Assembly (NCBI GenBank): GCA_026874595.1
Contig: CM049317.1
Location: forward strand, 12,034,382-12,098,381
DNA from: Sipunculus nudus
Lineage: Eukaryota > Annelida > Sipuncula > Golfingiida > Sipunculidae
Reading direction: 5' to 3'
DNA length: 64,000 bases
Below the pieces are notes generated by a model, which was not told the DNA's origin, made no database searches, and worked only from the letters and a program-made list of their open reading frames with translations. Positions 22,355-37,330 of the stretch are shown piece by piece. Numbering within the stretch: position 1 is the stretch's first letter; every line of letters starts with the position of its first letter. Position numbers and translations under genes: made by a program.

Positions 22355-25300
22355 GTAATAGGAAAACTTTGTTTTACATTAAGATTTATAGGAAAATTGT
22401 GGGATGAAAATTTAAAGAGCATGTTTCATTTCGTGTTGATATGAGTATAACATAAGCATGCATGTAATTTCATAGAACATGGTTTCAGTAGGAAAAGTCT
22501 AGATTGGCACATAAAATCGATTAAATTAATGAATCAAAGCACAAGATAATGTTCAGTCTGATAATTCTATAACGCAATATACAATATATGAAGAAGTGAA
22601 AGGACAATTGTAGATATTAACCTCTATTGACTGGGCACATACAGTCCTTTGAAATAATAATATTTACCACACAACTCATTCTGCCCTGAGAATTGGCTGC
22701 CCTGACCAAGTGACGGACCTATTTGCTTTTGATTTAACGTGGTAAGGTAGAAATGGTGTGCCTGTTGATGGTGCTGTATACTCGTCATATTAGCACTCTG
22801 ATATACATCACACCACAAGACAGTGGCTAAGCAACAATGAATATATAATAACAACAATTGCAGAATTCAAAATCATATACCGGATAGGGTTACCAATCCA
22901 AAACGCCTTATTTAGTAAGTAGAGGGGGACATAAACGGCACTGCCTGCAAATATAAATACTCCAGTTATATACAGAATCAGGCTAAACAGTCTCTAGACG
23001 TCCTTAACTGGCGGCACTAGACCACAACTGGCGGCACTGGTCCTCGAATGGCCCCCAACTGCCGCATACTGCACATCCTTTTCATAATAAGCTTCAGAGT
23101 TCCATTAAACCGCTCCATCATCCCATTGCATATCAGGTGGTAAGTTGTGGTGAACAAGTGCTTTTAGATAGTAGTCTGCTTACCTCAAGCATATGTCCAG
23201 AGGTAAATAGATTCCCAATGTTAGTCAGAATATCGGCCGGTATACTTTCTCGTGTGTACAGATCTGCTAGTGCCTTTACTATCGTGACCATCTATATGTT
23301 CGGCGGTGTCACCCACATTCGTATTTCATAGGGGTGAGGATATAATGATTCCCCGAGTCCAACATCGGTGTATCGGTCCGATCAGGTGTGCTGCCACACG
23401 ATAGAACCGTTTGTGGACTATGGGCAATTCACCTAAGGTAGTGGTCCTAATCTCATCTTTTGGTATCATTCAGTGACCCACGTCACACGTCTTACAAATT
23501 TTTGTTACTTCGGATTAATACCAGTAAAATTGGCTACGTTTCTCTCATACGTACGTTCTGTTCCCTGACGGCCGCCATCATGGTCTCATGGCTAAACGTC
23601 ATCACTTGGTCTGGGAGACCAGTTGGTACCACAATCTGCGTATCAGACTTCCCTATACGTATCGCTCACTTAACACCTATCCTGACGTGAAACCGGATCC
23701 GATCCGCAGGCGCATTTGCTGCCTCTTTCCAGTACACAGCTTAGGTCCAGTAGTCTTTTTATTCTTGCCTGGGCAATATCCGAATTTATTCCAGAATAAC
23801 CGCTATGGGTACTCTTTACTTAAACCGTTGATCATTAAGCAGCTTACCCGATTACCATATACTGTTGGGACGGAACAAATCTTTTCCTCAGTGCAAAACA
23901 GGTACAGCTAGCGTACCGCATCACAGTAGAATTTCGAAACCCATACACAATGACCCGACAAGTCGGCAAAGCCACCTTACCACAAATCCGAGCAACACCT
24001 ACCATCAACTTGTCTACAGTGTTCTCAGGTCTCCGGGTTACATCTTCTTTACTCCCAAACCATGGCCGTGCATCACTGACGCTTCCTACCGACTTTATGT
24101 CTGTAATAAATGGAGCTAGATAATTGACTGTAATATTGACTGTGCTGTAGGCTTCCGATTTTGATCTAAATCGGGCTTTCTACCATCCGCTATCCTGTTA
24201 TCTACACCGCGAATCAAAACAGCACAATAGGGCTGCCAACGACAAATTTGCTTCGCCTTTCCTAACCTTGGCCCCTGTGACTTGTCACGTTTCTGCACTG
24301 AGATTTGGTATACTTTAGCCGCAGAATTCTGTAAGTATGTCGCAAAACTATGCACCTCGTGTGGATCAGTGAAACGTTCTGTTAACGCAAGCATTTCAAT
24401 AATCGAGCTACACTTCTCCCTTAAGAAAAATACTTGCTCTTTGCTCTTTTAACAGCAAGTCTCAGATAGCTTCAAAATCCTTTCCCTGTGCCCGAAATTG
24501 CAATCCAATTGTTTAGGAATCCGGTAAGAATAACAGCCTTGGTCATCATGTGTCCCTTCAATAGGGCTAATCTATCGTAATACGACGTATCCGCTGCAGA
24601 CAGGTATGAACAAATGTCGGGTTGGAATGCTAAACTATCTATCGGATGCTCTTGCCTTAAGGCCAATCTCTCGAATCTCTTGAGATATGCATCGATCCTA
24701 TCGATCTATTCATCAAAAGGCGGCAACTTTACAGTCGGAAACTGAAAACGTGCATCCTCATCGGCTGCTTGCTTACGGATGGAAACCCCCAACCAAAAAA
24801 AAAAACATGGGGGTAAAAGCTTAGTGGGCGAGGTCACCTGACACTGCGGAATGAAGTGGCCATGGTCACCCGACACCTCAGAGTACCAATGTTCAAGCCG
24901 TATACAAAAGCTTCTTAAGGAGAAGATGTTGTTTCCTCAGATCTCATCTTACATGTTAAGTGTAACGGTCGAGTGCCAGCCGTTTTCGACACCTTAACGC
25001 AACCTATACCAACGTGCACATCTTACGACCGTTGTGATTTTAAGTCGAAACAGACGAACGCTATCTATAAAAAGGTCAGGGATATTGTCTTTCTGAAAAC
25101 AAACACTTAAGTACGTGCCAAAATAACCAGTTTTTACCCTAAACCTCCCGTTAAACGATGCCCCTTTCCGGTACGCTAAGAAACGGCTGTGCTTATAGGT
25201 GATGTACCGGGTTGTCTTTGGTTTTAAATTGTCAGGTAGAGAAATGCGGTTTGGTATTGGCACTCAGGTTTACAACAAAACAAAAGGGGATGGCTAAGCA

Positions 25301-28300
25301 ACAATGAATATATATTAACAAATTACAGAAATCAAAACCATGTAGCAGATAGGGTCCCTAGCCTGATACGCCTTACAAGTGCACGAGTAGAGACCAAATT
25401 AACTGCAGTGGCCGCACACAAAGGAATTCTGTTTTATACAGAGTCCGGTTAAAGCATCTCTAGACGTGCTTAAATGGGAGTACTGGACCCTGACTGGCTA
25501 CCCGAATTGCGGCACTGGTCCCGAATAGGCGGGACTGGGGCCGAACTGGCGGGACTGGACCAAAACTGGCGTCACTTGACCCCAACTGGCGGCACTGAAC
25601 CCAGACTGGCGGTTATTTGGCCTCTGGTCACTGAAGCCAGACTTATCAATGAACACTCTGTGTATGCGACCTATTTAAATAGCCTTCTGTCCTGGAGGCT
25701 CATCCATATTCCTAGGTCTCATAAAATACCTGGGACCCGCTTTCTATCTAGATGCCATAATTAAAAAAAGGGAAAATCTTGCCAAATGGCATGATTTACT
25801 TCGTTACTTCTAAATTGAGATTTTATTTCACGTCCAAAGAGGTTGATTCAGAAAGGTTGCCTCGTGATCCAATTCCAGTCAGGCCAAAGCACAGAAAATG
25901 ACCTTCCACTGGCAGCTTTGATAAGCAGTCAGAAGACAAGGTAACACAGGAAAAGTTTCACAATACTGTATATTAGAAAATTTGGGATGGCAATTTAAAG
26001 AGATGTGTGCTTCCTTTAAATTTAATATAACCTTAACATGCATACAGCATGACGAATCATATTAAGAAAATGTAGTATAATGTATTTGTGTGAACTACAT
26101 GATGAGGTGAAAAATAAAAGCCCCTTGATTAATGACATGCAAAGTAGAAACAAATATGCATTAAGTGTAATCTAAACACATGTAATCTAAACGAATGAAA
26201 CATTATCGGAAGATTCTACAGGGTTAAGTAATGGTATAAATAAATGTTGTACGGGCATAATAAAGTCATGGTATTTACGAAAATGACCGTACAAGAATAT
26301 CATACGGTATGATTTACATAGGAATGTATATGGTGTCCGCTACTAAATGCGATGTTGGCTGATGTCTTAACAGACCGAGTCAAAAAGGCTGCCTCGTGAT
26401 CACCCGCCTGTCAGGCCTGAGCACAGGAAATGGTCTTCCGATAGCCGCTTGGATGAGCATTCAGAAGACAAGGTAAAAGGGTAAACTTTGTTAAATAAAA
26501 AGTTATAAGATTTGAATTTAAAGACGGTCTTCCTTCGTTTAGATTAAAGTATTTCGTTAATTTGCAAATAGTATATCAATTATATTACAAAATTACCCGA
26601 TAATTTATTATTATGAACATTTATAGGTACAACTGATAATATCCCATAAACTCATAACATTATATTAAAACAAGTCATTTCACAGTTCGTAAAACATGTT
26701 TGATAAAGATGGAAAATGGTGAACATAGGAAGGTGTGTTTTAGTAAGTGTCTTGTTGAAATATCATTTGTGTTGCTAGCTACTAAATTAACAGGATGTTT
26801 GGCAAATGAAATAATATCTTTAACTACAGAACTCATTTCCATTTAGTAAATAATATAAACCGTGAGACGTGGTGCAAACATTTATGTATTTTTTTCTAAC
26901 GTGTAAATTAAAATATTTCTTTAAACATCTGTACAGGCTGAGTCAAACAGGTCGCCTCGTGATCCCTCTCCGGTCAAGCCTGAGCAGAGAAAATGGCCTT
27001 CCACTGGCAGTTTAGATAAACAGTCAGAAGCCAAGGTAATAGTATAACATTGAAACATACTGAGCCACAAAGGTCGAATCGTGATCCCTCTCCAGTCAAT
27101 CTGGAGCAGAGTCAATGGCCTTTATCTGGCAACTTAAATGATCAGTTAACTGACAAGGTAATAGGAGCACCTCGCTGAATTCAAAGCTTAAGATAACACT
27201 GTACAGACATTTTATCGTCAGGTGCTTTATCTGGAGAAGTTAAGGATAAAGGTGTATGTATTGACAGATATTGACTGTGATCATAATATTTTCTGAAATA
27301 ATAACATTGTCCCCACAAATACTTCCCTATTAGGTAACTAAACAAGGGCAAGATGTCATTAACATAAGAAAGTATATGTTGCTTACTACAGAATTAAGGT
27401 TTGTTAAATAGCAGAACGTTTCTCAATACAATGCATACGTGTGGGACTAGAATTTCAAAGTGCACGTTTCCGTCTATCAGATTTCATTTCAAACAATATG
27501 TTAATTGCATAATGAATTATTGAAGGCACGGTATGAACATCCACCGCAATGACTGAAAATCCACTGAGTTAATTATAGTGATCATCCCCCTGTGGTGATT
27601 TAGAAGATAGCAAGGATAACTCAAATTCACTCTTGAACCCTAGCGTAGGATTTAATCATCAGAAAACTGAACATATGACCTACAAAGAAAGAAACAAAAA
27701 CTACTACTACTACACATGCATAGGAAACAAAAAGCTGCAATGACAGCACAGAAATGAGTTCATACAGATCACAACACCTCCATTTGGTCAAAATAAATAT
27801 GCAGATGTAATGAACATAATACGGTATGCTTTTTTTACTTTAGAATTGGGATATTATTTGACTTCTGAACAGGTTGAAAATAAAAGGTCGCCTTCTCGAT
27901 ACTCTCCAGTATAAAAAATATGGGAAAAAGAAGACTTGCTTCCTTCGCTTAGACTTAAGTATTACTTTAATATGCAAATAACATGATCAACTATATTAAC
28001 AAAATACCCAATAATTTATTAGTATGGACTTCTGTAGGTATAACTAATAATATCTTAAGAACTTAACTAATTGTATTTAGTGTAACACAACTCATTTAAA
28101 AGTCAGTAAAACAAATTTGATAAACGTAGGGAATGATAAACATAGGATGGTATGTTTCGGGGAGTGTCAAGTTAAGATATCATTTCTGTTGCTAGCTACA
28201 AAATTAACAGGTTTTTTGACACTTTAGCAGTCTGAGCCACATAGGTCGACTCGTTATTGCTTTCCAGTCAGTCCAGATCAGAGGAAATGGCCTTCAAATC

Positions 28301-31300
28301 GCAGTTTTGATAAACAGTTTATTGCTAATCTAATAGTGGCACCTAGCATAATTCGAAGCATAAGTTAACTCTCTACAGTCCGAATTTTTAAACGCATTTT
28401 GCAATATTTGAAGAAGTTACAGATAAGGTATCTACATATATTGATTTGGCACAAAACATTCCCTGAAATAATAACACCGACAACTCAACTCATTTCCATT
28501 TAGTAAATACACAATCGTAAGATGTTGCGCACATAATCATGTATATGTTTCCCACTATTAAATTAAGATATCACTTAACTTTTGACCAGGTTGATTCAAA
28601 CAGGTCGACTCGGGAACCTCCTCCAGTAAGGCCTGAGCAGAGAAAATGGCCTTCCACTGGCAGCTTAAACTTACAGGTGGTTGACAAGGTAATGGGGACA
28701 CCTCGCATAATTTGAAGGATAAGATAACTCTACACAATCTTTACATTTAAAGGCATTTTGCATTATTTGAAAAGGGTACAGTTGAAGGTATAGGTATTAA
28801 CATATATTGCTCAAGCACAAAACAGTTACAGATAAAGGTATAGGTATCTACATATATTGATTTGGCACAAAACATTCCCTGAAATAATAACACCGACAAC
28901 TCAACTCATTTCCATTTAGTAAATACACAATCGTAAGATGTGGCGCACATAATCATATATATATTTCCCACTTTTAAATTAAGATATCACTTAACTTTTG
29001 AACAGGTTGATTCAAACAGGTCGACTCGGGAACCTCCTCCAGTCAGACCTGAGCAGAGAAAATGGCCTTCCACTGGCAGCTTAAACTTACAGGTGGTTGA
29101 CAAGGTAATGGGGACACCTCGCATAATTTGAAGGATAAGATAACTCTACACCGTCTTTACATTTAAACGCATTTTGCATTATTTGAAAAGGGTACAGTTG
29201 AAGGTATAGGTATTAACATATATTGCTCAAGCACAAAACATTCCCTTTTATAATATCACTGACCAGGTCTGAGCAGAGGAAATGGCCTTCCACTGGTAGC
29301 TTAAACAAACAAATTGTTGACAAGGTGATAGGGCACCTAGCATAAGTCGAAGCATAAGACAACTCGGTGCAGTCTTTATATCTAAACGAATTTTGCAATA
29401 TTTGAAGAAGTTACAGATAAAGGTATAGGTATTTACATCAATTGGTTGGGCACAAAACATTTCCTGAAATAATAACACTGACAGCACCACTCACATCCAT
29501 TCAGTATATAAACAGTGGTAAGATGTGAAGCACAAACGAAAGTATATGTTTCGAACTAGAAAATTCAGATACTATTTAACATCTGACCAGGCTGAGTCAA
29601 ACAGGTGGCCTCGAGATTCATCTCCAGTTAGGCCTGAGCAGAGGAAATGGCCTTTCACTGACAGCTTAAAGAAAAAGGTGTTTGACAAGGTAATAGGGGC
29701 ATCTCGCATAATTCTAAGCATCAGAAAACTCAGTACAGTCTTTATATTTATACGCATTTTCAATATTTGAAGAAGTCACAGATAAAGGTATAGGTATTTA
29801 CATATATATTGGTTGGGCACAAAACATTTCTTGAAATAGTAACACTGACAGCACCACTCACATCCATTCAGTATATAAACAGTTTTAAGATGTGATGCAC
29901 AAACGAAAGTATATGTTTCGAATTAGAAAATTCAGATACTATTTAACATCTGAACAGGCTGAGTCAAACAGGTGGCCTCGGGATCCCTCTCCAGTCAGGC
30001 CTGAGCAGAGGAAATGGCCTTCCACTGAGAGCTTAAAGAAAAAGGTGTTTTACAAGGTAATAGGGGCATCTCGCATAATTTTAAGCATCAGAAAACTCAG
30101 TAGAGTCTTTATATTTATAAGCATTTTAAATATTTGAAGAAGTTACAGATAAAGGTATAGGTAATAACATTTATAAGCTGGGCACAAAACATTCCAAGAA
30201 ATAATATACTGACCACACATCTCGTATCCATTAAATGGAGACTCAAGCGTAAAAAGTTAGGCACGTAAGAAATTAGATATTCCTAACTAGAAAATAAGAT
30301 ATTACTTTACGTCTGAACAGGTTGCGTCAAACAGGTCGCCTCGGGATCCCTCTCCAGTCTGGCCTGAGCAGAGGCAATGGCCTTCCACTGGCAGCTTAAA
30401 CAAACATGTGGTTGACAAGGTAATATGTGCCCCTCGCATAATTCGAAGGATAAAATAACTCTGTATAGTTTTAATATTTAAAAGCATTTAGCAATATTTG
30501 AAAAGGGCACAGATAAAGGTATAGGTATTAATATATATTGTTTAAGCACAAAACATTCCCTGAAATAATAACACTGACAACTCAACTCATTTTCATTTAG
30601 TGAATACACAATAATAAGATGTGGCGCACATAAGAATGTATATGTTTCCCACTACTAAATTAAGATATTACTTTACTTCTGAACAGGTTGAGTCAAACAG
30701 GTCGACGCGGGATCCCTCTCCAGTCAGGCCTGAGCAGAGGCAATGGCCTTCCACTGGCAGCTTAGACAAACAGGTCGTTGACAAGGTAATATGTGCCCCT
30801 CGCATAATTCGAAGGATAAAATAACTCTGTATAGTTTTAATATTTTACGGCATTTAGCAATATTTGAAAAGGGTACAGATAAAGGTATAGGTATTAATAT
30901 ATATTGTTTAAGCACAAAACATTCCCTGAAAAAATAACACTGACAACTCAACTTATTTCCATTTAGTAAATACACAATATTAAGATGTGGCGCACATAAG
31001 AATGTATATGTTTCCAACTACTAAATTAAGATATTACTTTACTTCTGAACAGGTTGAGTCAAACAGGTCGACTCGGGATCCTTCTCCAGTCAGGCCTGAG
31101 CAGAGGAAATGGCCTTTATCTGGCAACTTAAACAAACATGTGGTTGACAAGGTAACATGTGCCCCTCGCATAATTCGAAGGATAAAATAAGCCTCTACAG
31201 TCTTAACATTTTAACGCATTTTGCAATATCTGAAGATGTTAAAGATAAAGGTATAGGTATTTATATATATTGACTACACGCAGTACATTCCCTGAAATAA

Positions 31301-34300
31301 TAACACTGACCACTCAACTCATATCCATTTAGTAAATACACAATAATAAGATATAGTGCACATAAGAAAGTATATGTTTCTATCTAGTAAATTAAGATAT
31401 TACTTTACGTCTTGAATAGGTTGAGTCAAACAGGTCGCCTCGGGATCCCTCTCCAGTCAGGCCTGAGCAGAGGCAATGGCCTTCCACTGGCAGCTTAAAC
31501 AAACATGTGGTTGACAAGGTAATATGTGCCCCTCGCATAATTCGAAGGATAAAATAACTCTGTATAGTTTTAATATTTAAAAGCATTTAGCAATATTTGA
31601 AAAGGGCACAGATAAAGGTATAGGTATTAATATATATTGTTTAAGCACAAAACATTCCCTGAAATAATAACACTGACAACTCAACTCATTTTCATTTAGT
31701 GAATACACAATAATAAGATGTGGCGCACATAAGAATGTATATGTTTCCCACTACTAAATTAAGATATAACTTTACTTCTGAACAGGTTGAGTCAAACAGG
31801 TCGACGCGGGATCCCTCTCCAGTCAGGCCTGAGCAGAGGCAATGGCCTTCCACTGGCAGCTTAGACAAACAGGTCGTTGACAAGGTAATATGTGCCCCTC
31901 GCATAATTCGAAGGATAAAATAACTCTGTATAGTTTTAATATTTTACGGCATTTAGCAATATTTGAAAAGGGTACAGATAAAGGTATAGGTATTAATATA
32001 TATTGTTTAAGCACAAAAAATTCCCTGAAAAAATAACACTGACAACTCAACTCATTTCCATTTAGTAAATACACAATATTAAGACGTGGCGCACATAAGA
32101 ATGTATATGTTTCCAACTACTAAATTAAGATATTACTTTACTTCTGAACAGGTTGAGTCAAACAGGTCGACTCGGGATCCTTCTCCAGTCAGGCCTGAGC
32201 AGAGGAAATGGCCTTTATCTGGCAACTTAAACAAACATGTGGTTGACAAGGTAACATGTGCCCCTCGCATAATTCGAAGGATAAAATAAGCCTCTACAGT
32301 CTTAACATTTTAACGCATTTTGCAATATCTGAAGATGTTAAAGATAAAGGTATAGGTATTTATATATATTGACTACACGCAGTACATTCCCTGAAATAAT
32401 AACACTGACCACTCAACTCATATCCATTTAGTAAATACACAATAATAAGATATAGTGCACATAAGAAAGTATATGTTTCTATCTAGTAAATTAAGATATT
32501 ACTTTACGTCTTGAATAGGTTGAGTCAAACAGGTCGCCTCGGGATCCCTCTCCAGTCAGGCCTGAGCAGAGGCAATGGCCTTCCACCGGCAGCTTAGACA
32601 AACAGGTGGTTGACAAGGTAATATGTGCCCCTCGCATAATTCGAAGAATAAAATAACTCTGTATAGTTTTAATATTTAAAAGCATTTAGCAATATTTGAA
32701 AAGGGTACTGATAAAGGTATAGGTATTTATATTTATTGACTAGACGCAGAACATTCCCTGAAATAATAACACTGACAACTCAACTCATTTCAATTTAGTA
32801 AATACACAATAATAAGATGTGGCGCACATAAGAATATATATGTTTCCAACTACTAAATTAGGATATTACTTTACGTCTTGAATAGGTTGAGTCAAACAGG
32901 TCGCCTCGGGATCCCTCTCCAGTCAGGCCTGAGCAGAGGCAATGGCCTTCCACCGGCAGCTTAGACAAACAGGTGGTTGACAAGGTAATATGTGCCCCTC
33001 GCATAATTCGAAGGATAAAATAAGCCTCTACAGTCTTACCATTTATAACGCATTTTGCAATATCTGAAGATGTTAAAGATAAAGGTACAGGTATTTATAT
33101 ATATTGACTACAGGCGGAACATTCCCTGAAATAATAACACTGACCACTCAACTCATATCCATTTAGTAAATACACAATTGTAAGATATAGTGCACATAAG
33201 AAAGTATATGTTTCTATCTAGTAAATTAAGATATTACTTTACGTCTGAATAGGTTGAGTCAAACAGGTCGCCTCGGGATCCCTCTCCAGTCAGGCCTGAG
33301 CAGGGGAAATGGCCTTCCACTGGCAGTTTTGTTATACAGTCAGAAGCCAAGGTATTTGGAGATACTTTGTTTCCCAATACGGTATGCACATGTACAAAAA
33401 TGTGGGATGGAAATTCAAACGGCATGTTTGCTTAGTGTTTATTTTAGTATAACTTTAGTACCCATACATCATGATGAAATTTTATGATGAAGTGACAGGA
33501 TACCGTAAGTCTATAAGAGCCATGATAATATGTAGATGGGCTCATAAAATCCCCTGCATTAATTATTTTAGCCATAGAGAATATGCCCTATTAAGACCCA
33601 AGGGTAATCTTAGAACGTCAACGCAAAATGCATTATCAAAAGATGTTACAGAGTAATTGGTATAATAATCTGAAAATGTGATGGAGATACTAAGATGTGA
33701 TTTTTTCACTTTTAAATTAAAATGTTGTTTGACATCTAAACAAACCAAGTCACAAAGGTCGAATCACGATCCATTTCCGGTCGATTTGGAGGGAATGCCC
33801 TTCAACTCGCATTTCAGATAAACAGTTAATTGACAAGGTAATAGTAGAACGTTTCTTTATATGGTGCATTAGAAAATTGTGTGGCGGGAATTTAAAGTGC
33901 AAGTTTTCGTGGTTTATATTTAATTGTAAAGTTAAATATGTAAATTGCATGATGAGTCATTTAAGGACATGTATGAATATCCGTCGAGATTACACATAAA
34001 TCCACTGAGTTTTTCATAATGATCATCCTCCATTTAGTATGATGATATGACATGATACCTTAAGTCTATCAGAGGCATAAACTTTTGTAGATGGGCACAT
34101 GAAACCTTTGCATTAATGGCCGTATAAAATGCCCCGACGGCTCGTGCCCTCTCTCCAGTCAGGTCGGAACAAAGTGAAAGGCCTTCCACTGACGCCCTAG
34201 ATAAACAAGATAAACAGATACTAGTCAAGGTAATATGGGAATACATGAAATATAAGATAACAATTTTAAGGAAAGTGTTATATATAAGTATAAACTAAAC

Positions 34301-37286
34301 TCGCAAACGGTATTATACCTCATCTGAAGAAGCTTCAGAACAAGGTATAAGTTGACACTTCACTGGAATCGCCGAGAATCTGTTGCCTGAACGTATGCTC
34401 CTTAAATGCTCGCTCGTAAGCAGACAAGGCCGAATTACTGTCTGATTTTATAATGGACAAACAGTATGACATAGTAGGTATTACTGAAACGTGACTGAAA
34501 GAATCAACCCAAAGTGTTGTACTTAATGAACTTATGCCAACCAGCAACAGTATAAAACATAACCTGCGCCCTTGCAGCAGGAAAAGTGGTGGTTTTGCTG
34601 TGATTTACAAGTCTTCCCTCGATCACTCAGAAATCAGCAGCAACAGAGGGGAGTTTCTGTCAAATGTGGCTTTTTTTTAGATTTAGCAAGTGTCTCTAGG
34701 TAAGTCTATCAACGTCGGGGATTTAAATTTTCATCTCGATGATAATTCGGATACTGACGCCTCTCGCTTTAAAGCTACACTTATTTCAGCTGGCTTCTCA
34801 AAGCACATTCCAACACACAGGAAAGGTCACTTACTGGACGTGATCATAACGCTTGAAAATTAGACCATGGTGAGAGAAACCCACGTGACAGACCCAGGGG
34901 TTCGTGACCCAGATGGAAATAGTCCATGTGATCATGATGCCATTGCCTTCACACTGATCACAGCCAGACCCCCACCCATCAGGAAGCTAGTAAAATTCAA
35001 AAGGCTCAAGGCTATCTCAGTGCAGGGTTTCAAAGACGACTTGCAGCTGACCCTTACTAGTGATGTTGGTGAGCATAGAGCTGCACAATACATCTCCATT
35101 ATTCACACTCTTATTAACAAGCATTCCCTACAGATCACAAAGACCATTGTCCTTCACTCTGAAACACCATTTTACACCAAAGAACTTGCGGAAATTGCGG
35201 AAATCCCTCCTCGAAATTGACCATCAGCTTTACAGATTTAAATGTAGCTAGGTTAATCTTCTTCTTAAGAAGGCAAAATCAGAGTACATTTCATAAAAGA
35301 TTGAAGACTGTGGAAGAGACACACAAGCCTTGTTTAAGATTAGAGAAAACTTATAAAACGAAGTGGCCCATCCTTGCCTCCACATACATCTGCCGATGAG
35401 CTTGTAGAAACATTTGTGGACTTCTTTACCGCCAATATAAATACCATCCGTGATCGAATGCCGGAGACATGTGTTGATCTAGCTGAGCCTGACCGTTGTC
35501 CACCCGTCAGCTGCAAAATCGACCATTTCAATGCAGCCTCAACAGAGGAGATGATAAGGTAATAAAGAAGTAACCACCCATGAGTTGTGACCTTGGCTAT
35601 GTACAGACCTGGCTACGAAGGAATGTCTGGATAATATTCCTCTCAGCTCCTTAATTATATGTATTGTAAAGAATTGGATGAAAGAATCAGCGCCTACGAA
35701 ATGAAAAGTGCTCTCATAACGCCACTTCTGAAGAAACCTACGCTTGATCATGCTCTCTTGAAAAACAATCGACCGATCCCAAATTTTGCTTTCCTGGCAA
35801 AAGTGTTTGAAAAAGTGGTGGCTTGCCGCTTGAAGGAACACCTGAGGCAGCATTGTCTTTCTCAGCAAATGCAATCTGCTTACTGAGAACACCATTCACC
35901 AGAAACAGCCTTAGTTAAAGTATAATCAGATTTTAATGCTGTAGATAACAACTGCGTAGCTGAACTAATGTAACTTGACCTCTCCGCCGCATTTAATACT
36001 ATCGATCACCAAGTCTTGCTGAGGAGACTCAATAACACGTTCGGTATCGAAGGAGATGAATTGCAATGGTTCAGTACTTGCCTGAGGGGTATACCTCAGT
36101 CTGTACTGGTGAAAGGTGCGACTTCCAAGCCCAGGGCCCTTTACTACGGCGTTTCCAAAAGCTCAGTGTTCGGGCCTCTGTTTTTCACTTGTTACACCTG
36201 TCCCCTCGGCATCATCATTGAGAAACATAGCCTTAGTAGACCCTTCTACACTGATAGTTTACAGTTTTACCTGTGCTTTAAAGCACCCACTGAGACCATT
36301 CGGGCCATCTTTTCTGTTGAAGCCTGCGTGGCAGATGTTAGAACATGTAAAACAAAACAAAAGTTGGCACAATTACCAGATATAAAGGTGAGAGTTGGAG
36401 ATACATCCATCACTCCGAGTACCACTGCAAGGCCCTTGGAATAACATATGATCGTAACATGTCAATGGACACTCAAATTAGTTCAGTATGTAACACCATC
36501 TACCTGCAGATGCGGAACAAATCCAACATCAGAAAATACCTAACAACATCTGCCCTAAAGATTCTCATACAGGCACACGTGACCTCCTTACTTGACTATG
36601 CCAACTCTCTCTTATATGGCCTCCCAAATCATGCTATTGGTCGCCTACAACGCGGCTAGGATCATTACAAGGACGGTCATTCTGATAGCATAACCCCTAT
36701 GTTAGCCGACCTTCACTTGCTGCCTAACTAGTACTGCATTAGATACAAAAAGTTGCTGTAAACATTTAAGGGTTTGCAGGGAAATGATCCAGGTTACATT
36801 GACAACATGTTCCAACAATACCAACCTACCAGGTCGCCACGCTAATTCAGCGATAACCTTTTAACTGTGCGAAAAACCAGATTAAGTTTTTTTTGGAGTG
36901 GCAGGACCTTCCAGTATGCCTCAGCACATGAGTGGAATTCTTTACCGGATGCCATCCGAAAAGTTGAAAGTCTGACTGCTTTTACAAGGTTTTTATATGT
37001 GTCTATGTCTGAACTAGGTCATGTCATGCATTTTTTATTAGCTGGTCAGTTTCTAAGGACATTATGCCACAAATATTAATATTTTACATCAAGCAGGAAA
37101 ACTCACATAATGTGTAATATCATAGTTTTGTTTACTATCATTATTTATTATCGAATCTAGTATTTTAGCCATCATTATCTATCCATTTATAAATTCATGC
37201 GGTGTAATTTTAATATAATACTTACCTCTTTTTTATGTAAAGAGTATAAGAGCATGCTCTCTATGTGGTTTTTGTGCTATAACATG

Positions 37287-37330
<44 letters not shown>

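Larger units (their letters stand above)
22826..25615 (-). mobile_element. Second gypsy-like LTR element, deleted (gag and INT only)
   Basis: Diverged LTR-like ends at 22826-23055 and 25290-25615 share 'gctaagcaacaatgaatata' and 'gcagatagggt'-type blocks. On the minus strand gag remnants lie at 24666-24116 (e.g. TDPHEVHSFATYLQNSAAK). A possible protease trace lies near 23990. The integrase zinc-module approach VVPTGLPDQVMTFSHETM is near 23630-23575, and the integrase core is at 23330-23090 (ALADLYTRESIPADIL, then LFTSGHMLEVSRLL). No RT or RNase H is found between protease and integrase or before the left LTR. It sits between R units and so invaded the exon array. Confidence 0.6.

Noticed and set aside
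30302..32685. Repeated minus-strand frames of 61-97 codons across the R array
   Set aside because: Antisense of the R exons and introns; no consistent splice sites on that strand and they differ in extent between near-identical units.
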